The notes under the pieces: model-generated | What the model saw: only the letters and a program-made list of their open reading frames with translations | The model's database searches: none | Told to the model about the DNA's origin: nothing | Made by a program: the position numbers and the translations under genes | In this document: in pieces, positions 60,957-64,000 of the stretch | Position numbering within the stretch: the stretch's first letter is position 1 | How the letters are laid out: each line of letters begins with the position of its first letter | NCBI GenBank assembly: GCA_963971305.1 | Contig: OZ020306.1 | Location: forward strand, 70,529,022-70,593,021 | Origin: Arcuatula senhousia | Taxonomy: Eukaryota > Mollusca > Bivalvia > Mytilida > Mytilidae | Direction: 5' to 3' | Length of the DNA stretch: 64,000 bases

Positions 60957-61200
60957 CAACGTGACGGGTGTGCTATAGCAAGCAGGAACTGCTTACTCTT
61001 CCGGAGCACCTGAGTTCACTCTCGTTTCGACTTGAGTTCGCGTTGCTGAATGCGGTTTTGTTGTTATGTGTGTGTGTGTTCTATGTTATTATGTGGTTTG
61101 TTTTGTTGTGATGATTTTTTTTTCTGCCGGTTTTGTCTTTGTCTTTACGGTTTTATGATACTGATTACCCCTTTGGTACACCTTTGCTTCTTATTCACAT
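60957..61200 (+). repeat. Retroelement-tail repeat, copy 2
   Basis: It follows the RT fragment by 50 bp and carries GGTGTGCTATAGCAAGCAGG, GGAGCACCTGAGTTCACTCT and GACTTGAGTTCGCGTTG. It is interpreted as the 3' untranslated region of that retroelement. Confidence 0.65.
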
Positions 61201-61317
61201 GGCTAGTACAACCCCAAATAAAAGCCAACAATAAACTTATATTATTTTTCTTCTATAATAATTTGACAAGATTTGGTAATATAATTGCAACTTAGAACAT
61301 ATTTTTTTCATTTTTTC

Positions 61318-61553
61318 CCCTTGTTTTCCTTTAGAAACAGATGTACCAATTGGGCATCCGAATGTCAAAATCCAAAAGGGCACAAAACCAGTAAACACAA
61401 ACAAGGACAGGACGAAAAACATACAACATATAAAATACGAAAACACAAAAAGTACTGAATATCAATTAACAACGCGAACTCTAGTTGTAATGAGAGTGAA
61501 CTCGGGTGCTCCGGAAGAGTAAGCGGTTCCTGCCTACTATAGCATACCCAATT
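61318..61553 (-). repeat. Retroelement-tail repeat, copy 3 (inverted)
   Basis: Its reverse complement reads GGTATGCTATAGTAGGCAGG, CTTCCGGAGCACCCGAGTTC, then GTGTTTACTGGTTTTGTGC and a GGATGCCCAATTGGTACATC end. Confidence 0.65.
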
Positions 61554-61659
61554 TCCAATTAAGTTTTGTTATTAGAAAAAGAGGCTTTCAGAAGCCTGAA
61601 TCGCTCAGCTGCCTTATATGTCTAAGTTATAGGCTATTCGGCAAATTAATTTAAGTTAT

Positions 61660-61785
61660 TTTTGTGTTTCCATGTTTTACATGCTGTCTGTTTTGTCCCG
61701 TTCTCGTTGGTGTTTACTGGATTTGTCTCTGCCCTTTCCGACTTTCGGATACCCCATTGGTACCTCTGCTTCTGACATTGAAAGG
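61660..61785 (+). repeat. Retroelement-tail repeat, copy 4 (3' part only)
   Basis: TTGGTGTTTACTGGATTTGT and GGATACCCCATTGGTACCTC match the 3' part of copy 3. Confidence 0.6.
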
Positions 61786-62217
61786 ATCTTCAGTTTAATA
61801 AGGAGATCATCGGATAACATGGTTAAACTTAAAGCAAACAAATGTATAGTACTATTTTAACAATTGAAAGCTTTTTGCTTTTAAGTTTTTTTGCTTTTCT
61901 AATAATTTTAAGGTAATAACTCCTAAAATGAACGGTCCTTCAACTTTGACCCCTTTTCATAATTTGTAAATCTGAGTGTGCTGAACAATATGCAATTTAA
62001 ATTTCTCAAATACCTTTCATAAATTTTCAGAAACTGGGCTGAATAACTACAAAATTCAGATAAAATCAAGAAAAAAGGTGATAACTCCCACATGTATTAT
62101 TGGGTCTTTATCAAAATTTCATGGTAGATAGATCCTGAGATATTGATTACTTTTGTTTAGTCATAATTTCAGAATATATCACTGGTTATGGGTCATAAGC
62201 CACAATCTGAAATTTGT

Positions 62218-62345
62218 ATATGTTCTATAAACAATACCAAAAACGGATATAAAAACGGTTAATTTGGTTTTGCTGTATATCGGTATTTCAAGAAGTAACT
62301 TCTCATCAGCAGCATTTGAATGAAAAGTACTCAAAGTCAAAAGGT
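62218..62345 (+). repeat. Dispersed repeat 'ATCAGCAGCATTTGAAT' family
   Basis: AACAATACCAAAAACGG, TTTGCTGTATATCGGTATTT and CATCAGCAGCATTTGAATG are shared with 30455-30560 and, inverted, with 14960-15030. Confidence 0.65.
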
Positions 62346-62765
62346 TCGAGCAGGGAAACCAAATCAAACACCGAGGATATCGACCATGTGCAGTACAAGG
62401 AAAGAAACTGGTATTTTAAACAATTAAGAATTTAACAATCGGGAATTTCAATCACAAAAATAATAGAAATTTAATAGTAAATTCGTGTCAGACAAGTCTA
62501 ACGACCAGGCTTGTCATTACCATTGGGAACCTTTGGTCCACCTGCACCGGTTATCGATCCAGTGATTTCAAAATACAATACCTATATCTAGCCACGGCGA
62601 CCATGTTTTACAAACAATAAAAACACCAACATCAGTTCAATTCACCTATTGCTAATAAACAACAATACCAACTTCTCTCAAATGAGTTCATATTTTGGTT
62701 TGCTGTAGAAATTTGTTTTGTCTTCTTTTACCGAATTGACACACTGAATTGGAAATTAACAACAC

Positions 62766-62965
62766 GACGGGTGCTATAGCAAGCAGGAACCACTTAGTCT
62801 TCTGGAGCACCTGAGTTCACTCATGTTACGACTTGAGTTCGCATTGTTGATTTCCGTTCGGTTGATTTTGTGTTTTGTGTTTCTTCGTACTGTTTTTGTT
62901 CGTGTTTACCAGACTCGTCGTTGCCTTTTCGGACTTTTGACACTCGAATGCCCCAATGGTGCCTA
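62766..62965 (+). repeat. Retroelement-tail repeat, copy 5
   Basis: GGGTGCTATAGCAAGCAGG, GGAGCACCTGAGTTCACTCA and TTCGTGTTTACCAGACTCG follow the order of copies 2 and 3. Confidence 0.65.
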
Positions 62966-63052
62966 TTTGCCTCCTAAGTTTTGATTGAACTTTAGGGTCA
63001 TCAGGACAGTTTGATCTTTTGTAGGGAAATCGAACAATATGTACATACGACA

Positions 63053-63543
63053 TATACTCGTCAAAAAAAGATACGCATAGATAAAAAATTCCCCGTACGT
63101 TTAATGCAAATCGAAACAATTTCAAAACATTATTGCCGAGCTGTTCTGCAACCGATTTTCACGAAATAAAATCCAGTAAAAAGAACACAAAATAGAGATT
63201 GTTTGTTTAATTTCGAGTAAAATCGTACCATCGCTGCTTTTTAAGATATTGCAAGTAGAACTCAAGTGTACATTTTACGATTCAATTTCCCGTTCACATC
63301 AATGCAAAATGTTTCGTGAAAAACATTAGTCGTGTTCTACTCACAATCTCTTAAAAACCATTGAAGTTAGGATTTTGGTCAAAATTAATCAAACAATCTT
63401 TATTTTGTTTTCTTTCTACTGGATTTTATTTCGTGAAAATCGGTTGCAGAATAGCTCGGCAATAATGTTTTGAAATTGTTTCGATTTGCATTAAACCTAC
63501 GGGGATTTTTCTATCTATGCGTAACTTTTTTTGAAGAGTATAT
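63053..63543. mobile_element. 490-bp foldback element (two ~210-bp inverted arms)
   Basis: The left arm (63053-63262) and right arm (about 63332-63543) are near-exact reverse complements joined by a spacer of about 70 bp. Shared words include AATCGGTTGCAGAA, TTGAAATTGTTTCGATTTGC and TATCTATGCGTA. It has no coding capacity. It is probably a foldback or miniature inverted-repeat element. Confidence 0.8.
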
Positions 63544-64000
63544 CACCAGGACACATTAAGTATAGCAGATCTAAATATGGACACACGTTATTACATTGAC
63601 ACACTTTTTATTTGAAGATAGCGTAGTTTTTCGGTACAGATTTTTTCTGTCTGTTCAAAAAGGATTTTGAATAAGGGCATAATATTTAAATTGTACCTCC
63701 CCACTTACATGTTAGTGAACACTTTTACTTAAATCAAAATTAAATGTCCCATGAGATTTGAGGCCACATGAAAGGGTGTTAGTAACATTAGACTAAAATC
63801 GACAATGCTTAAAAACGGAAAAGATAAGAAATGAAAATTACAGAATTAGCCATAAAAATAATATCAAATTAATAAGATTTTTTATATCTAGTACCTATAT
63901 GCAGTAATGGATAAACACAGAATTAAAATCCAATTAAAATGAAACCATTTAAAGGTAAACATATTCATGAACATTAAGGTGTCAGAGGAGTTAACGTTTT
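63544..64000. other. AT-rich end of the window
   Basis: Nothing recognised. Confidence 0.4.

Noticed and set aside
1..64000. tRNA or rRNA genes
   Set aside because: No cloverleaf with matching A and B box words and no rRNA-like block was noticed. A dedicated covariance search would be needed to exclude tRNA-derived SINE heads.

Overview
The window is eukaryotic, AT-rich DNA from an animal genome with large intron-containing genes. The mobile elements point to a mollusc, most likely a bivalve such as a mytilid mussel. Examples are a CR1/Jockey-type LINE with a GAA-repeat tail, pearl-like elements with microsatellite and tandem-core architecture, and many short inverted-repeat elements. The taxon is an inference; nothing here identifies a species.

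Two protein-coding genes could be rebuilt exon by exon, and they converge tail to tail. Gene A (+ strand, 14119-47260) has 27 coding exons whose splice phases all agree. It encodes a WD-repeat protein of about 1570 residues of the WDR97/WDR87 type: an N-terminal WD40 region, an acidic/proline-rich linker and a C-terminal helical region. Gene B (- strand, 58904-48708) encodes a protein with an N-terminal helical region, ZU5-like and UPA-like regions, a degenerate death-like segment and a C-terminal death domain, resembling PIDD1 without leucine-rich repeats. One junction of gene B (between 52616 and 50870) does not fit in phase, so a small exon may be missing there. The + and - AATAAA signals of the two genes lie within 26 bp (48346-48371).

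Layout: 1-957 nothing recognised; 957-1480 dispersed repeat and a degenerate minisatellite; 1809-5112 a long-terminal-inverted-repeat element; 5420-6364 a decayed reverse transcriptase; 6823-8610 a 5'-truncated LINE with an open 527-codon reverse transcriptase ORF; 9056-9600 a tandem dispersed repeat; 10313-10862 a second LINE 3' end; 13160-13717 an unknown ORF with an in-frame minisatellite; 14086-48351 gene A; 48366-58904 gene B; 59935-63543 retroelement debris and a 490-bp foldback hairpin.

The most striking feature is inside gene A. At seven separate exons, the exon edge plus its adjacent intron has been tandemly duplicated (2 to 14 copies, units of 77-166 bp). Each duplication carries copies of either the acceptor side or the donor side, never a complete exon, and the copies that could be read through end in stop codons. 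A solo LTR, pearl-like elements and several short inverted-repeat elements are also embedded in the introns. One of these elements starts 3 nt past a 5' splice site, and the 3' edge of one dispersed repeat coincides with two splice acceptors.
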